A stretch of 64,000 bases of DNA from Marinobacterium lacunae. Lineage in GTDB: Bacteria > Pseudomonadota > Gammaproteobacteria > Pseudomonadales > Balneatricaceae. The DNA is taken from the NCBI RefSeq assembly GCF_000705555.1, contig NZ_JMQN01000059.1, positions 1 through 64,000 on the forward strand. Reading direction: 5' to 3'. The notes below the pieces were generated by a model, which saw only the letters and a list, made by a program, of their open reading frames with translations, was not told the origin of the DNA and did no database searches. Below are positions 8,007 to 17,250 of the stretch, one piece after another. Within the stretch, counting starts at the first letter, position 1. Each line of letters opens with the position of its first letter. The position numbers and the translations under genes are program-made.

Positions 8007-9185
8007 ATGCGAATGGCGGTAGTCTTCGGTATGAACCAGGTGATCAGCCATGGTTTCGGCATGTTCCTCTTTGCAGCGCTCGTGCCACTGATGCGTGACT
8101 CGACAGGGCTTAGCTACTGGCACTTGGCGTTGGCCGGTGCGCTCACCCAGATAGCCTACCTGGCGGGTGCGTTGTTTTTGGGGCTTATTGGCCCGCGTTT
8201 AGGTACGCGCGCCATCGCGCTGGTCAGCGGTGCGGTATCGACCTCTTTGCTTTTCAGCATGCCATTGTTACGTGAGCCGATGAACATCATCATCGCGCTG
8301 GTGTGTCTTGCCGCCAGTGCCGCCATGAGTTGGGGTGCCATTGTCGAAATTATCAGTCGTTGCGCACCTTTAGAGCGCCGTTCAACCTATCTCTCAAGCG
8401 CATCGAGCGGTACAGCCTGGGGCTATGGCATCAGTGGTTTGGTTATTCTTTGGGTCGTCCCGATGTGGGGCTGGGAGAGCAGCTGGCGGCTGGCCGGAGC
8501 GCTGGGGGCTTTGGTCCTTATTGTGACCTGGTTCATGTTGCGCCGGTTACCTGAGCCTGAGCTGCATGCGCTCGCACCCGACCAGCAGGCGATTGCCATA
8601 TCCAAGCTGCTGCGTACGCTTTTTACCGAACGGACGGCGTTTTTTGCCTGCGCCATCTGTTTTCTGGTCGGCTTTTGTACCATGCCGTTCTCCAACTGGC
8701 TGAACACCTATCTGGAAGAGCTGGGCCTGCTCGCAGAGCTAGGTGGTTACAGTTGGTCAACGGTAGGCGTGACCGGCATGGTGGCGGGGTTTGTCACCGG
8801 CAAACTTGCTGACATCAAAGGCCATGCCACCGCGTTATTGCTGATTTTCGGTGTGTTCGCACTGGGTCAACTCGCCTTTACCTATGATCCGGCCAAGATG
8901 GTGCTGCTGGCGAGCTTCGGCTACGGGCTGATGTACTTCCCGATGTGGGGGATTGTCGCGGGTTGGGTGAATCAGCATTACTCGGCTACGGCAACCATGC
9001 AGATCAGCGGCATCTGTATGGTCACCTTCGGGATGGGCGGTGCGCTTGGCAACCTTCTGCTTGGGGCCATTCGTGATATAAGCGGATATCTGCAGCCGGG
9101 CTTTATGCTGCTCTCGCTCGTATCACTGGTATTGGTGGGCCTCGGGCTCCATATCCGGCGCAGTGCGTTGTTGGTGCGCGTCTAA
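8007..9185 (+). CDS. MFS transporter
   Basis: A 392-residue protein with about twelve transmembrane helices in the major facilitator pattern. The two halves are joined by a cytoplasmic loop near residue 190 (RRLPEPELHALAPDQQ). It resembles YbfB/YjiJ-type or CynX-like carriers, but the substrate cannot be read. The ribosome site GAGGAG lies inside a perfect short palindrome (AGAGGA-G-TCCTCT, 7992-8004), which could hide it in an mRNA hairpin. Divergent from the LysR gene, its likely regulator. Confidence 0.8.
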   Translation: MRMAVVFGMNQVISHGFGMFLFAALVPLMRDSTGLSYWHLALAGALTQIAYLAGALFLGLIGPRLGTRAIALVSGAVSTSLLFSMPLLREPMNIIIALVCLAASAAMSWGAIVEIISRCAPLERRSTYLSSASSGTAWGYGISGLVILWVVPMWGWESSWRLAGALGALVLIVTWFMLRRLPEPELHALAPDQQAIAISKLLRTLFTERTAFFACAICFLVGFCTMPFSNWLNTYLEELGLLAELGGYSWSTVGVTGMVAGFVTGKLADIKGHATALLLIFGVFALGQLAFTYDPAKMVLLASFGYGLMYFPMWGIVAGWVNQHYSATATMQISGICMVTFGMGGALGNLLLGAIRDISGYLQPGFMLLSLVSLVLVGLGLHIRRSALLVRV

Positions 9186-9328
9186 CACATGTGAAGTGCC
9201 CAGGCGCGCATGAGGGCAATATGCCATTCAATGCGCCCTGGGCTTCATCCGATATCGGTGATGGCTGGGTATGGGGCTACACTTATAGTCCATACGTGCG
9301 TTCAATGGCTTCACTAAGGGCATATCGC

Positions 9329-10534
9329 ATGATCCATTCCCGTACCGGAAACACCCTGACGACAGTCTCCGAGCAAGCGGCCCGTTACTACCTCAATGCG
9401 CTGGATCTCATATTGGGCTCCGAGTCTGGTGCCAAAGCGCAACTGGATAAGGCGCTTCAACAGGACCCGCAATTTGCGCTGGCTCTGGCGGCGCGGTACA
9501 TGCTGGCCAAAGATGCTAATGATCCGGCGGCGCCAGATTTAAAGTCGAAGGCCCAGGCGCTGGCGGCAGAGGCGTCAGAATGGGAGCAAAGCCATATCGA
9601 TGCACTGTTCGGCCTTCTGGAAGACCCCTACGGAAACCTTGAGCGCACGCGGGCCTATGTGGCCCATAACCCCGGCGATCTGCTCGTTATCTCCCAGCTG
9701 TGTGGCTATCTGATTTTCTATGGTGGCGAACACAAACTCACCCGTGTACTCGACATTCTCAGGGCATCCGAGGCGACGCTCGGCAGTGACTGGGCTTATC
9801 TTGCACGCCTTGGATTTGCCATAAGTGAGGCCGGTGAGCCTGCAAAAGGGCGTGTGATTCAGGAGAGGGCGTTAAAACTCAGGCCTCAGGCGCTGTATAC
9901 CATCCACGGCTATGCCCACATCCTGCATGATCTTGGGGTACCGAATGAGTCGGTTGATTTGGTACATCGTTGGCTGGATGAACACAGAGCCTCAGCAGAG
10001 GGCGGTGCCCTTTACGGTCACTTGCAATGGCATCTTGCGCTGGCAGAGTGGCAGGTAGGGCTGCGTGAAGCTGCGTGGACGCGTTATCGACAGTATTGTG
10101 CACCTGAGACAACGACCAGCGGCCCGGTTTTAACGCTGGCCGATTGTGGCGGCTTCCTGCTGAGGGATTACCTGAAAAGTGGCGAAACCTCTGCGCAATC
10201 CGCTGCAGTGACGGCGCTCATTGCACGATTTGAGGGGATGCTGGGCCACCCTTTTATAGCGCTCCATGTGGCCGGTATACACATTGCGACCGGTGACTTT
10301 GAGGGGTTGGAGAGGTGTCGGGCGCAGGTTCAGGAGAAAGCGGCAAGTGCCAACCGTGATCTGGCGCTGCAATTGGTTGGCGCTATCGTGCATCTTTCGA
10401 AAGGAGATTATCGCCAGGCCGCTGAAGTACTGGGTAATGTGACCCCGGCACAGCGTATCAGCGTTGGTGGCAGTTACGTTGAGCGTATGCTGATCGATCT
10501 GCTGGAGAACGCAGCACTGGAACGCGCAGGCTGA
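9329..10534 (+). CDS. TTC38-like tetratricopeptide repeat protein
   Basis: A soluble alpha-helical protein of 401 residues from ATG 9329. TPR-type units are visible (ALNALDLIL..., AKAQLDKALQQDPQFALAL, later RALKLRPQALYTIHGYAHIL). The last segment with HDLG and GHLQWHLALAEW is the hallmark of tetratricopeptide repeat protein 38 homologues. Function unknown; probably a protein-binding scaffold. ATG 9329 is preferred because TAAGGG lies 8 nt upstream. Upstream starts (9191, 9305) are in frame but lack a ribosome site. Confidence 0.7.
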   Translation: MIHSRTGNTLTTVSEQAARYYLNALDLILGSESGAKAQLDKALQQDPQFALALAARYMLAKDANDPAAPDLKSKAQALAAEASEWEQSHIDALFGLLEDPYGNLERTRAYVAHNPGDLLVISQLCGYLIFYGGEHKLTRVLDILRASEATLGSDWAYLARLGFAISEAGEPAKGRVIQERALKLRPQALYTIHGYAHILHDLGVPNESVDLVHRWLDEHRASAEGGALYGHLQWHLALAEWQVGLREAAWTRYRQYCAPETTTSGPVLTLADCGGFLLRDYLKSGETSAQSAAVTALIARFEGMLGHPFIALHVAGIHIATGDFEGLERCRAQVQEKAASANRDLALQLVGAIVHLSKGDYRQAAEVLGNVTPAQRISVGGSYVERMLIDLLENAALERAG

Positions 10535-10572
10535 CCGACGAGAAATTCATCCGCTGTTGTAACCCTGCCATA

Positions 10573-10740
10573 TCAAAACGCCAGCGCACTCATAAACGCG
10601 GCATGCACGTGCTCAGCCGTTACCTTTATGCCGTCGAACTCCAAGTCTATCGTCGCACAGGCATCATGGATAATGGTGGCGTTGTAGCCGAAGACGAATG
10701 CGGCCCGTGTGTGCGTTTCTCGGCTGGTTGAGCTTACGCG
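10573..10740 (-). pseudogene. C-terminal remnant of an isochorismatase-like cysteine hydrolase
   Basis: The last 55 or so residues before the stop at 10573 (VSSTSRETHTRAAFVFGYN, then HDACATIDLEFDG and VHAAFMSALAF) match the C-terminal third of isochorismatase-family hydrolases. There MCVSST carries the catalytic Cys and the rest forms the last helices. Here the Cys position reads Arg (IRVSST). Upstream residues in the same frame have no family similarity and run into the rlmC promoter region, so the first two thirds of the gene are gone. A decayed gene filling most of the 341-bp gap 10535-10875. Confidence 0.55.
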
Positions 10741-10875
10741 TATATAAACAGCGATTCGTTTTCCCGGGTTTGGCGTCGATGATCGGAGAAAAAACCGCCG
10801 AAGCTTGGCGGGCTTATCGTACATATTGCAGCAATCGAAGAAAAATCTAAAATAGCGCTTTTTCAGAGACCCTCC

Positions 10876-12015
10876 ATGCACTGTGTCCATTACTCTTCTG
10901 GGCATTGCCGATCCTGCGACCTGCTCGATATACCCTATCCTGAGCAGGTGAAGAACAAGCAACGTCACCTGCAAAGCCTTTTTGGCGATCGTCCCGTCGA
11001 TCAGTGGCTGCCTTTTGCCTGTGGAGAGGCGCAGGGGTTTCGCAACAAGGCCAAGATGGTGGCTCTTGGTGTGGCACAAGCGCCGGTTCTTGGCATTCTG
11101 GGTTCGGATGGTGAGCCGCTGAGTCTGGTCGACTGCCCGCTTTACACGGGCAGGATGCAAGAGATTTTGTCGGCGTTGCCGCCACTGATACAGCGTGCCG
11201 GGATTCCGCCCTACAACGTTCAAAAGCAGAAGGGCGAGCTTAAATTTGTCTTGCTCACGCACAGCCTTGCGCAAAACAGCTTTATGTTGCGTTTTGTGCT
11301 GCGAAGCGACAAGGCGCTTGAGCGGGTGCAGCGTATGGTGCCCGAATTACGTGAGCGCTTTCCCGATATTCAGGTGATCAGTGTGAATATCCAGCCGGTG
11401 CACATGGCGGTGCTGGAAGGGGACCAAGAGATCTACCTGACCGACAAACAGCACATTGTTGAGGTGTTCAACGGCATCCCGCTGGCTATTCGCCCTAAAA
11501 GCTTCTTTCAAACCAATCCGAAACTCGCCGCGCGGTTGTACCAGACAGCGGCGAATTGGGTGGCGAGCACATCGGCACAGCGCATATGGGATCTGTTCTG
11601 TGGCGTGGGGGGCTTCGGGCTTCACTGTCTTGGCAAAAACGTGGAGTTGATGGGCATTGAGATAGAGCCCGAGGCAATACGTTGTGCGCAGGCCAGTGCG
11701 AAGCAATTGGGGTATGAGGGTAACGTATTATTCTCGGCTTTCGACGCGACGGCACTACAGGCTACATCCGGTCAGTTTCCCGATCTTATTATCATGAACC
11801 CGCCTCGCCGGGGTGTGGGCCAAGAGCTATGTGCGCTGATTAACGATAGTCGGGTCGAGAACCTTATCTACTCAAGCTGTAATGCGCAGACGCTGATTCG
11901 GGATCTTGAAAGCCTCAGTCACTACAAGGCGTTTCGTGTGCAGGGGTTCGATCTGTTCCCGCATACCCAACACTACGAGGTGTTGGTACATCTTCAGCGG
12001 GATGCCGCTGCGTAA
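10876..12015 (+). CDS. rlmC: 23S rRNA (uracil-747-C5)-methyltransferase RlmC
   Basis: A 379-residue protein highly similar to E. coli RlmC (RumB). It uses S-adenosylmethionine to methylate C5 of U747 in 23S rRNA. The iron-sulfur cluster cysteines are present (Cys3, Cys11, Cys14, Cys87). QGFRNKAKMV, VNIQPVHMA, the SAM site DLFCGVGGFGLH and NPPRRG follow in order. SSCNAQT holds the nucleophile at about Cys335. Full length; ATG 10876 gives the exact N-terminus MHCVHY. Monocistronic. Confidence 0.96.
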   Translation: MHCVHYSSGHCRSCDLLDIPYPEQVKNKQRHLQSLFGDRPVDQWLPFACGEAQGFRNKAKMVALGVAQAPVLGILGSDGEPLSLVDCPLYTGRMQEILSALPPLIQRAGIPPYNVQKQKGELKFVLLTHSLAQNSFMLRFVLRSDKALERVQRMVPELRERFPDIQVISVNIQPVHMAVLEGDQEIYLTDKQHIVEVFNGIPLAIRPKSFFQTNPKLAARLYQTAANWVASTSAQRIWDLFCGVGGFGLHCLGKNVELMGIEIEPEAIRCAQASAKQLGYEGNVLFSAFDATALQATSGQFPDLIIMNPPRRGVGQELCALINDSRVENLIYSSCNAQTLIRDLESLSHYKAFRVQGFDLFPHTQHYEVLVHLQRDAAA

Positions 12016-12085
12016 GGACTGGATTCAAAGCGTCAAGAGGCAGGGGGGGGACGCCCGGCGGAGAGCTGCCCGTCGAGCGTCCGGC

Positions 12086-12691
12086 TTACCAGCTCATCAT
12101 GCCGGGGCCGCCATAACGGTGCATTTTCTCTTGCTGCTCGGGAGTAAGCAGTGCGTCGATACGGTTTTGCGCTTCTACCCAGGCTTCGGTCATTTGGCGT
12201 TGTAGGTCGAATACCCGTTGTTGTTGATCGCCAATCTCTTTCGGAACACGCTTATCAGCAAAGAACATCTGCCTTAGTTTGACGGTTTCTTCGTACATCT
12301 TGCCCATAAGGCCCCAGTTGTTTTTGTGCAGCTCCTGATGAATCTGAAGAATTTGCTGTTGCTGTTCGTCGGTGAGCTCCAGTGCTTGAGACAGGCCACC
12401 ATAGCCGTGCATCATGCCCGAGCCCATCATGCCGGGCCCCATCATCGAGCCGTAACCCATGCCATAGCCCATCCCTTGGCCCATGCCCATGCCCATGCCA
12501 TAGCCCATTCCCTGACCCATGCCCATTCCGTAGCTACGGGGCATCCACTCTCCATTTTCCGAACCGCCATTGCCCGACATCGGGCCAGACATCATGCCGT
12601 TACCGTGGGCCGATACGTTTTGAGCCGCGCCGAACAGGGCCAGAGCGAGTGTCAAAGCCAGTCCGGCAGGACGCAGTTGTTTCGCGTTCAT
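12086..12691 (-). CDS. ZraP/Spy-like periplasmic protein with Gly-Met repeat insert
   Basis: A 201-residue exported protein: a Sec signal peptide (cleavage near VSAHG), a Gly/Met-rich segment (residues about 34-95), then an alpha-helical C-terminal domain. The helical domain starts LELTDEQQQQILQIHQELH and ends LLTPEQQEKMHRYGG, typical of Spy/CpxP/ZraP heavy-metal-sensor or chaperone proteins. The Met-rich part could bind Cu(I) or Zn. The gene is alone on its strand; GGAGGGATC upstream is a strong ribosome site. Confidence 0.75.
   Translation of the reverse strand: MNAKQLRPAGLALTLALALFGAAQNVSAHGNGMMSGPMSGNGGSENGEWMPRSYGMGMGQGMGYGMGMGMGQGMGYGMGYGSMMGPGMMGSGMMHGYGGLSQALELTDEQQQQILQIHQELHKNNWGLMGKMYEETVKLRQMFFADKRVPKEIGDQQQRVFDLQRQMTEAWVEAQNRIDALLTPEQQEKMHRYGGPGMMSW
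12400..12540 (-). repeat. Gly-Met tandem repeat inside the ZraP-like gene
   Basis: Reading on the minus strand, six-base units encoding Gly-Met recur, interrupted by Gln or Tyr (GMGQGMGYGMGMGMGQGMGY). The two halves are near-copies, so the segment can vary in length by slippage. It is in-frame coding sequence and not a CRISPR or intergenic repeat. Confidence 0.8.
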
Positions 12692-12883
12692 TGGTGATCC
12701 CTCCTGTGTCGTTCAGTGACGTCGGCCACAAGAGGCGATGCCACTGAGGTAATACTAGTACCGTATTTGTGGTTATGTGCCGATCTGAATCAAGGAACCT
12801 ATTGGCGAATACGGGCTTCAAAGAACCTGCGTCTTGCGTGGCAGTTTTACCTCTACACTTGAAAAGGGTATAGGCGCGCAATG

Positions 12884-12902
12884 AGTTGGCCTTGGGCCAA
12901 CT
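12884..12902. promoter_or_regulatory. Perfect 8-bp inverted repeat upstream of puuC
   Basis: AGTTGGCC-ttg-GGCCAACT lies 32 bp before the puuC start codon. It has no T-run on either side, so it is not a terminator. It could be an operator for a puu regulator or an mRNA hairpin close to the ribosome site. Confidence 0.4.
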
Positions 12903-12934
12903 GCCTGAGCAAAGTCTGATGGGAGTAATGAGCG

Positions 12935-14446
12935 ATGGGTGCCAAGCAGAAGGCCAAGAAAACATTCAAAGAGTGGCAGGCTGCAGCTGATGCGCTGGAG
13001 ATCAACGGACAGGCCTTTATCGACGGGCAGTATCAACCGGCAAAGTCGGGCAAGACCTTTTACTGTTTAAGCCCTGTCGATGGCAGGTTGCTGGGTAAGG
13101 TGGCGGCCTGTGATGAGGCTGATGCCAATCTGGCAGTGGCCAGTGCACGTGCTGCGTTCAACTCAGGTGTCTGGTCGCGGCAGGCACCGGCAAGCCGCAA
13201 ACAGGTGATCATGCGCTTTGCCTACCTGCTCAATGCCAATGCCGAAGAGCTGGCACTGCTTGAAACCCTTGATATGGGCAAGCCGATCAGCGACTCGCTT
13301 AGGGTTGATATTCCCGCCGCGGCAAGGGCGCTGCGTTGGTCGGGCGAGGCGGTCGATAAAATTTATGACGAGCTGGCACCTGTTCCGCATGATCAGATCG
13401 GCATGATCACGCGAGAGCCTGTCGGCGTGGTGGCAGCGATTGTGCCCTGGAACTTCCCGCTACTGATGGCGTGCTGGAAGCTGGGGCCAGCACTGGCTGC
13501 CGGCAACTCGGTGGTGCTGAAACCGTCAGAGAAGTCGCCCCTGACCGCTATCCGGATAGCACAGTTGGCGGTCGAGGCCGGCATTCCGCCGGGCGTACTT
13601 AACGTGGTACCCGGTTACGGCCATGAGATTGGTTCTGCTCTGGCGCTGCACATGGATGTGGATACGCTGGTGTTCACAGGATCTACCCGCACCGCCAAGC
13701 AGCTGATGATCTATGCCGGTCAGTCCAATATGAAGCGAGTCTGGCTTGAGGCGGGCGGTAAAAGTCCGAATATCGTGTTTGCCGATGCGCCTGATCTTAA
13801 GAAAGCGGCCAAGGCTGCCGCCTCTGCCATCGCCTTCAATCAGGGCGAGGTGTGTACGGCGGGCTCGCGGCTGTTGGTTGAAAGCTCAATTAAGGATCAG
13901 TTTGTCGAGCTGGTGATTGAGGCGCTGAAAAAATGGAAACCGGGCCACCCACTTGACCCGGCGACACGGGTCGGTGCGATAGTCGACCAGACACAGCTCA
14001 AGCAGGTACTTGAGTATATTGAGGCGGGCAAGCAGGCTGGCGCGGCGCTACGTCTTGGTGGCAACCGAATCGAGTCCGAAAACGGCGGATACTACATCGA
14101 GCCCACGCTGTTTGATGGTGTCTCCAACGCGATGAAAATTGCGCAGGAGGAGATTTTTGGCCCGGTACTCTCGGTGATTGCCTTCAGCGATATGGAAGAG
14201 GCGATCGCCATCGCGAACGACAGCACCTATGGGCTGGCTGCTGCAGTGTGGACCTCGGATCTCAGCCGTGCACACAAGATGGCCAAGGCACTGCGCACCG
14301 GCATGGTTTGGATCAACCAGTACGATGGCGGCGATATGACAGCGCCTTTTGGTGGCTACAAACAGTCGGGCAACGGCCGCGACAAGTCGTTGCATGCGTT
14401 TGAGAAATATACCGAGGTGAAGGCAACCTGGATCGCGCTGGACTAA
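12935..14446 (+). CDS. puuC: Gamma-glutamyl-gamma-aminobutyraldehyde dehydrogenase (PuuC-type ALDH)
   Basis: A 503-residue NAD(P)+-dependent aldehyde dehydrogenase. It has catalytic Cys307 (NQGEVCTAG), general base Glu272 (LEAGGKSPN), Asn173 (PWNFP) and cofactor Lys196 (LKPSEKSP). Overall it reads as PuuC, which oxidises gamma-glutamyl-gamma-aminobutyraldehyde to gamma-glutamyl-GABA in the putrescine pathway. Neighbouring puuA and puuB homologues support this. It ends overlapping the convergent phosphatase gene by 4 bp. A broader aldehyde substrate is possible. Confidence 0.85.
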   Translation: MGAKQKAKKTFKEWQAAADALEINGQAFIDGQYQPAKSGKTFYCLSPVDGRLLGKVAACDEADANLAVASARAAFNSGVWSRQAPASRKQVIMRFAYLLNANAEELALLETLDMGKPISDSLRVDIPAAARALRWSGEAVDKIYDELAPVPHDQIGMITREPVGVVAAIVPWNFPLLMACWKLGPALAAGNSVVLKPSEKSPLTAIRIAQLAVEAGIPPGVLNVVPGYGHEIGSALALHMDVDTLVFTGSTRTAKQLMIYAGQSNMKRVWLEAGGKSPNIVFADAPDLKKAAKAAASAIAFNQGEVCTAGSRLLVESSIKDQFVELVIEALKKWKPGHPLDPATRVGAIVDQTQLKQVLEYIEAGKQAGAALRLGGNRIESENGGYYIEPTLFDGVSNAMKIAQEEIFGPVLSVIAFSDMEEAIAIANDSTYGLAAAVWTSDLSRAHKMAKALRTGMVWINQYDGGDMTAPFGGYKQSGNGRDKSLHAFEKYTEVKATWIALD

Positions 14447-15267
14447 CCCCTAAATTGTTGACGTATGGCCTCAAGTGCGTCCGGTGAGTTGGCCGAAACG
14501 ATACAGCCATCGCGGAGGGTTGGCACATAATCCCGGCCATCCATCATGCCCACACTGCCACCAGCTTCCTGTACGGCGAGTGCGCCCGCTGCATGATCCC
14601 AAGGCTTGGCGCTGGCGTTGATATAGAAGTCCACATTACCCTGAATGAGCAGGCGGTATTCGTGACAGGCGCAGCGCAGCGTATGTGCGCGGGCAAATCC
14701 AAGCATGGCACTACTGATCTGCGAGCGCTTCGGGGCAGGGAAGTTGAATGCCGAGACAAAGCCCACCATGGCGGCCAGTGGACGCTCCTGACTGACAAAC
14801 AGTTGCACAGGCTGCGCATCGGGTTTGCAATACCATGCACCGCCTCCGCGGCGGGCCAGTACCCAGTCATCCAGAACAGGGTCGTAGAGGAGCCCGAAAA
14901 CGGTTTCGTTCCGCTCAGTGATGGCTATCAGCACGCCGTGAGTGGCAAGCCCGTTGGCGAAGTTCCAGGTGCCGTCAATCGGGTCGATGATAACCGCCTG
15001 CGCAGCTCCTGGCAGCGTATCGAGTACCGCTGAGTTCGCGGCGACTGCTTCCTCTCCAATGATGACCGCATCCGGCAAAAGCGTGCTAATCCCGGCTGTT
15101 AGCGACCTCTCGGCGCTCAGGTCTGCCTCTGTTACCAGATCGTCAAACGCTGCCTTGGTGCGCACGGCGTCCGGGTGAAGGCGCCTGAAACGTGGCACGA
15201 TCTCCCTCTTTGCAACTTCGCGTACCAATTCGATAACGGCGTTCTCTGTGTTCAGGTCCAGTGGCAT
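14443..15267 (-). CDS. Inositol monophosphatase family protein
   Basis: A 274-residue Mg-dependent sugar or nucleotide phosphatase. Visible motifs are the Glu-containing IGEEA, the metal-binding DPIDGTWNFANG and the C-terminal WDHAAGALAVQEAGG. The family covers inositol-1-phosphate, histidinol-phosphate and PAP phosphatases. The sequence does not decide which, but the WNF(A)NG form is common in histidinol- or inositol-type members. Convergent with puuC. Confidence 0.85.
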   Translation of the reverse strand: MPLDLNTENAVIELVREVAKREIVPRFRRLHPDAVRTKAAFDDLVTEADLSAERSLTAGISTLLPDAVIIGEEAVAANSAVLDTLPGAAQAVIIDPIDGTWNFANGLATHGVLIAITERNETVFGLLYDPVLDDWVLARRGGGAWYCKPDAQPVQLFVSQERPLAAMVGFVSAFNFPAPKRSQISSAMLGFARAHTLRCACHEYRLLIQGNVDFYINASAKPWDHAAGALAVQEAGGSVGMMDGRDYVPTLRDGCIVSANSPDALEAIRQQFRG

Positions 15268-15378
15268 CTTGCTCTCCGATTTCGGGCTGGTTATGCATTA
15301 AGGGTACACCAGCTTTGTAAAAGATCTGCTTCACGTCGTAGAGCGGCTAAGATTAGGGGAAACGGGAAGGAGACGTAT

Positions 15379-15816
15379 ATGTCGCGAGAAGCAGATCCAT
15401 ACAATCTCAAGCGCTTTCTCGAAGCGCAGGAGAGGGATTACAAGGTAGCGCTTTGGGAGTTGAAGTCAGGCCGAAAACGTTCGCACTGGATCTGGTATGT
15501 ATTCCCTCAGATAGATGGATTGGGTCGCAGTGTTATGGCTGACCGTTATGCGATCAAATCGCTCGATGAGGCGAAAGCATATCTTGATCACCCAGTGTTG
15601 GGCGCACGCCTGAATGAGTGTGTGGATGCCATGCTCGCGCTGGAGGGTCGCAGCGCACGGGATATTCTGGGTATGCCGGACGACATGAAGGTACGCTCCT
15701 GCGCGACACTGTTCTCCGCGGTGGCGCCTGAAGGTTCAACGTTCGATAAACTGCTTGAGAAGTTTTACAGCGGCCAGAAGGACACCCAGACATTACGGCT
15801 GCTCGGCCTCGCTTAG
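15379..15816 (+). CDS. DUF1810 family protein
   Basis: A 145-residue soluble protein with YNLKRFLEAQERDY, a G-x-K-R-S-H-W-I-W-Y-V-F-P-Q block, SVMADRYAIKSLDEA and the end DTQTLRLLG. This is the full conserved layout of DUF1810, a NADAR-related calpastatin-like family of unknown role. ATG 15379 follows GAAGGAG by 6 nt. The in-frame upstream extension to 15175 is ignored because it overlaps the divergent phosphatase promoter. Confidence 0.85.
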   Translation: MSREADPYNLKRFLEAQERDYKVALWELKSGRKRSHWIWYVFPQIDGLGRSVMADRYAIKSLDEAKAYLDHPVLGARLNECVDAMLALEGRSARDILGMPDDMKVRSCATLFSAVAPEGSTFDKLLEKFYSGQKDTQTLRLLGLA

Positions 15817-15823
15817 CGGTATT

Positions 15824-15851
15824 AAAAAGCCGGGCCCTGAAGGCCCGGCTT
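15824..15851 (-). terminator. Strong hairpin terminator between DUF1810 and puuA
   Basis: A ten-base-pair stem AAGCCGGGCC / GGCCCGGCTT with a five-base loop. On the minus strand it ends in a run of five T residues, so it mainly stops transcription of the puuA-type gene that ends at 15856. It may also help end the DUF1810 transcript from the other side. Confidence 0.85.
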
Positions 15852-15855
15852 GACT

Positions 15856-17250
15856 TCAGACTGTATGCAGGTACCAGGTGTACTCAAGATCAGAGATGGT
15901 GCGCTCGAACTGCTCCACCTCATGCTCTTTGCAGGCGATGAATACGTTGAGGAATTCGTTACCGAAGTACTCGCGCATCATGCCTGAACTTTCCAGCTCT
16001 CGTAGCGCATCCCTGAGGTTGTTGGGCAGGCTGGTTTCCTGCTGCTGATATGCATTGCCTTCGACAGGAGGCGGCGGTTCGATCTTGTGGGTGATCCCGA
16101 AATGGATCGCCGACAGCATCGCCGCCATCAACAGATAGGGGTTTGAATCGGTGCCTGCCAGACGGTGTTCAATACGGGCTGCTTCAGGTTCACCCTGTGG
16201 GATACGTAGCGCCGTCGTGCGGTTCTCGATACCCCAGCATGGCCATGTCGGCACATAGAACCCCTGACTGAAACGTCGATAGGAGTTGATGTTGGGGCAG
16301 AGGATAGCGAGATAGTCATCCATCGTTTCGATCAGGCCGCCAACCGCCCAGCGCATGATGTCGTTGGGCGTTTCATCTTCCGGATCAAGTTCGAAAACGT
16401 TTTTGCCATTCTTGTCGACAAGGCTGATATGCAGATGCATACCGTTACCGGCCTGATCGGCGTAGGGTTTGGCCATGAAGGTGGTATCCATCTCATGGTC
16501 ATAGGCAACGCTTTTGATCACGCGCCGCAGCAGCGTGGCGTTGTCGCAGGACTTAATCGGGTCTGCCACGTGATGCAGGTTGATCTCGAACTGCCCGGGA
16601 GCAGACTCCGCGACGATGGTATCGGCCGGTATCCCCTGACTGCGGGCCGTTTCGATAACATCAGAGAGGAAGTCCGCGTATTCGTCGAGTTCGTCGATCG
16701 AGTAGACCTGCACGCTCTCGGGCCGCTTGCCCGAAATGGGCGATTTCGGCGGCTGAGGCTTGCCTGCGATGTTCTCCTGATCGATCAGGTAGAACTCCAG
16801 TTCGAACGCGGTAACCGGCGTCAGCTCCAGTTCGTCAAAACGTTTGATAACGCGTTTGAGTACGGTTCGAGGGTCAGCGTAGAAGGGCGTGTCCTCATCT
16901 TCGTACATGGTCATCAGTAGCTGAGCGATGGGCCGCGTTTGCCAGGGTTCCATCGTCAATGTGCCGGGAATGGGGTAGCAGGTGTGATCGGCTTCGCCGA
17001 TCTCCAGCCCCAAACCTGTGCTTTCGACGGTCTCGCCCAGAATATCCAGCCCGTAGAGTGACGCCGGGAGCGCGACCCCTTTTTCAAATACCTTTTTCAA
17101 TGCGGAGCGGTCGATGCGCTTGCCGCGCACGATGCCGTTCATGTCCGCGATCAGAAGATCGACAAACTGCAAATCAGGATGTTGTTCAAGGAAGGTTTCG
17201 GCTTCCGCCGAATCGGGTAGCTCCAACCACCCATTTGATTGTTCGTTCAT
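15856..17250 (-). CDS. puuA: Gamma-glutamylputrescine synthetase (PuuA-type glutamine synthetase)
   Basis: A 464-residue glutamine-synthetase-fold ligase. Visible are the N-terminal FVDLLIADMNGIVRGKRI, the metal-binding AFELEFYL, APGQFEINLHH, GNGMHLHISL, the Arg-containing NSYRRF and IEHRLAGTDSNPYL. The N-terminal IADMNGIVRGK form and the puuB/puuC context favour ATP-dependent gamma-glutamylation of putrescine over true glutamine synthesis. It is divergent from a second paralogue at 17487. A GGTGA ribosome site precedes ATG 17250. Exact polyamine substrate uncertain. Confidence 0.8.
   Translation of the reverse strand: MNEQSNGWLELPDSAEAETFLEQHPDLQFVDLLIADMNGIVRGKRIDRSALKKVFEKGVALPASLYGLDILGETVESTGLGLEIGEADHTCYPIPGTLTMEPWQTRPIAQLLMTMYEDEDTPFYADPRTVLKRVIKRFDELELTPVTAFELEFYLIDQENIAGKPQPPKSPISGKRPESVQVYSIDELDEYADFLSDVIETARSQGIPADTIVAESAPGQFEINLHHVADPIKSCDNATLLRRVIKSVAYDHEMDTTFMAKPYADQAGNGMHLHISLVDKNGKNVFELDPEDETPNDIMRWAVGGLIETMDDYLAILCPNINSYRRFSQGFYVPTWPCWGIENRTTALRIPQGEPEAARIEHRLAGTDSNPYLLMAAMLSAIHFGITHKIEPPPPVEGNAYQQQETSLPNNLRDALRELESSGMMREYFGNEFLNVFIACKEHEVEQFERTISDLEYTWYLHTV

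Noticed and set aside
10573-11274. 233-codon minus-strand ORF
   Set aside because: Only the last 55 or so residues resemble a protein family; the remainder lies opposite rlmC and is a shadow frame.
12400-12540. Tandem repeats that might be a CRISPR array
   Set aside because: The repeats are short six-base coding units without spacers, inside a gene with a signal peptide.
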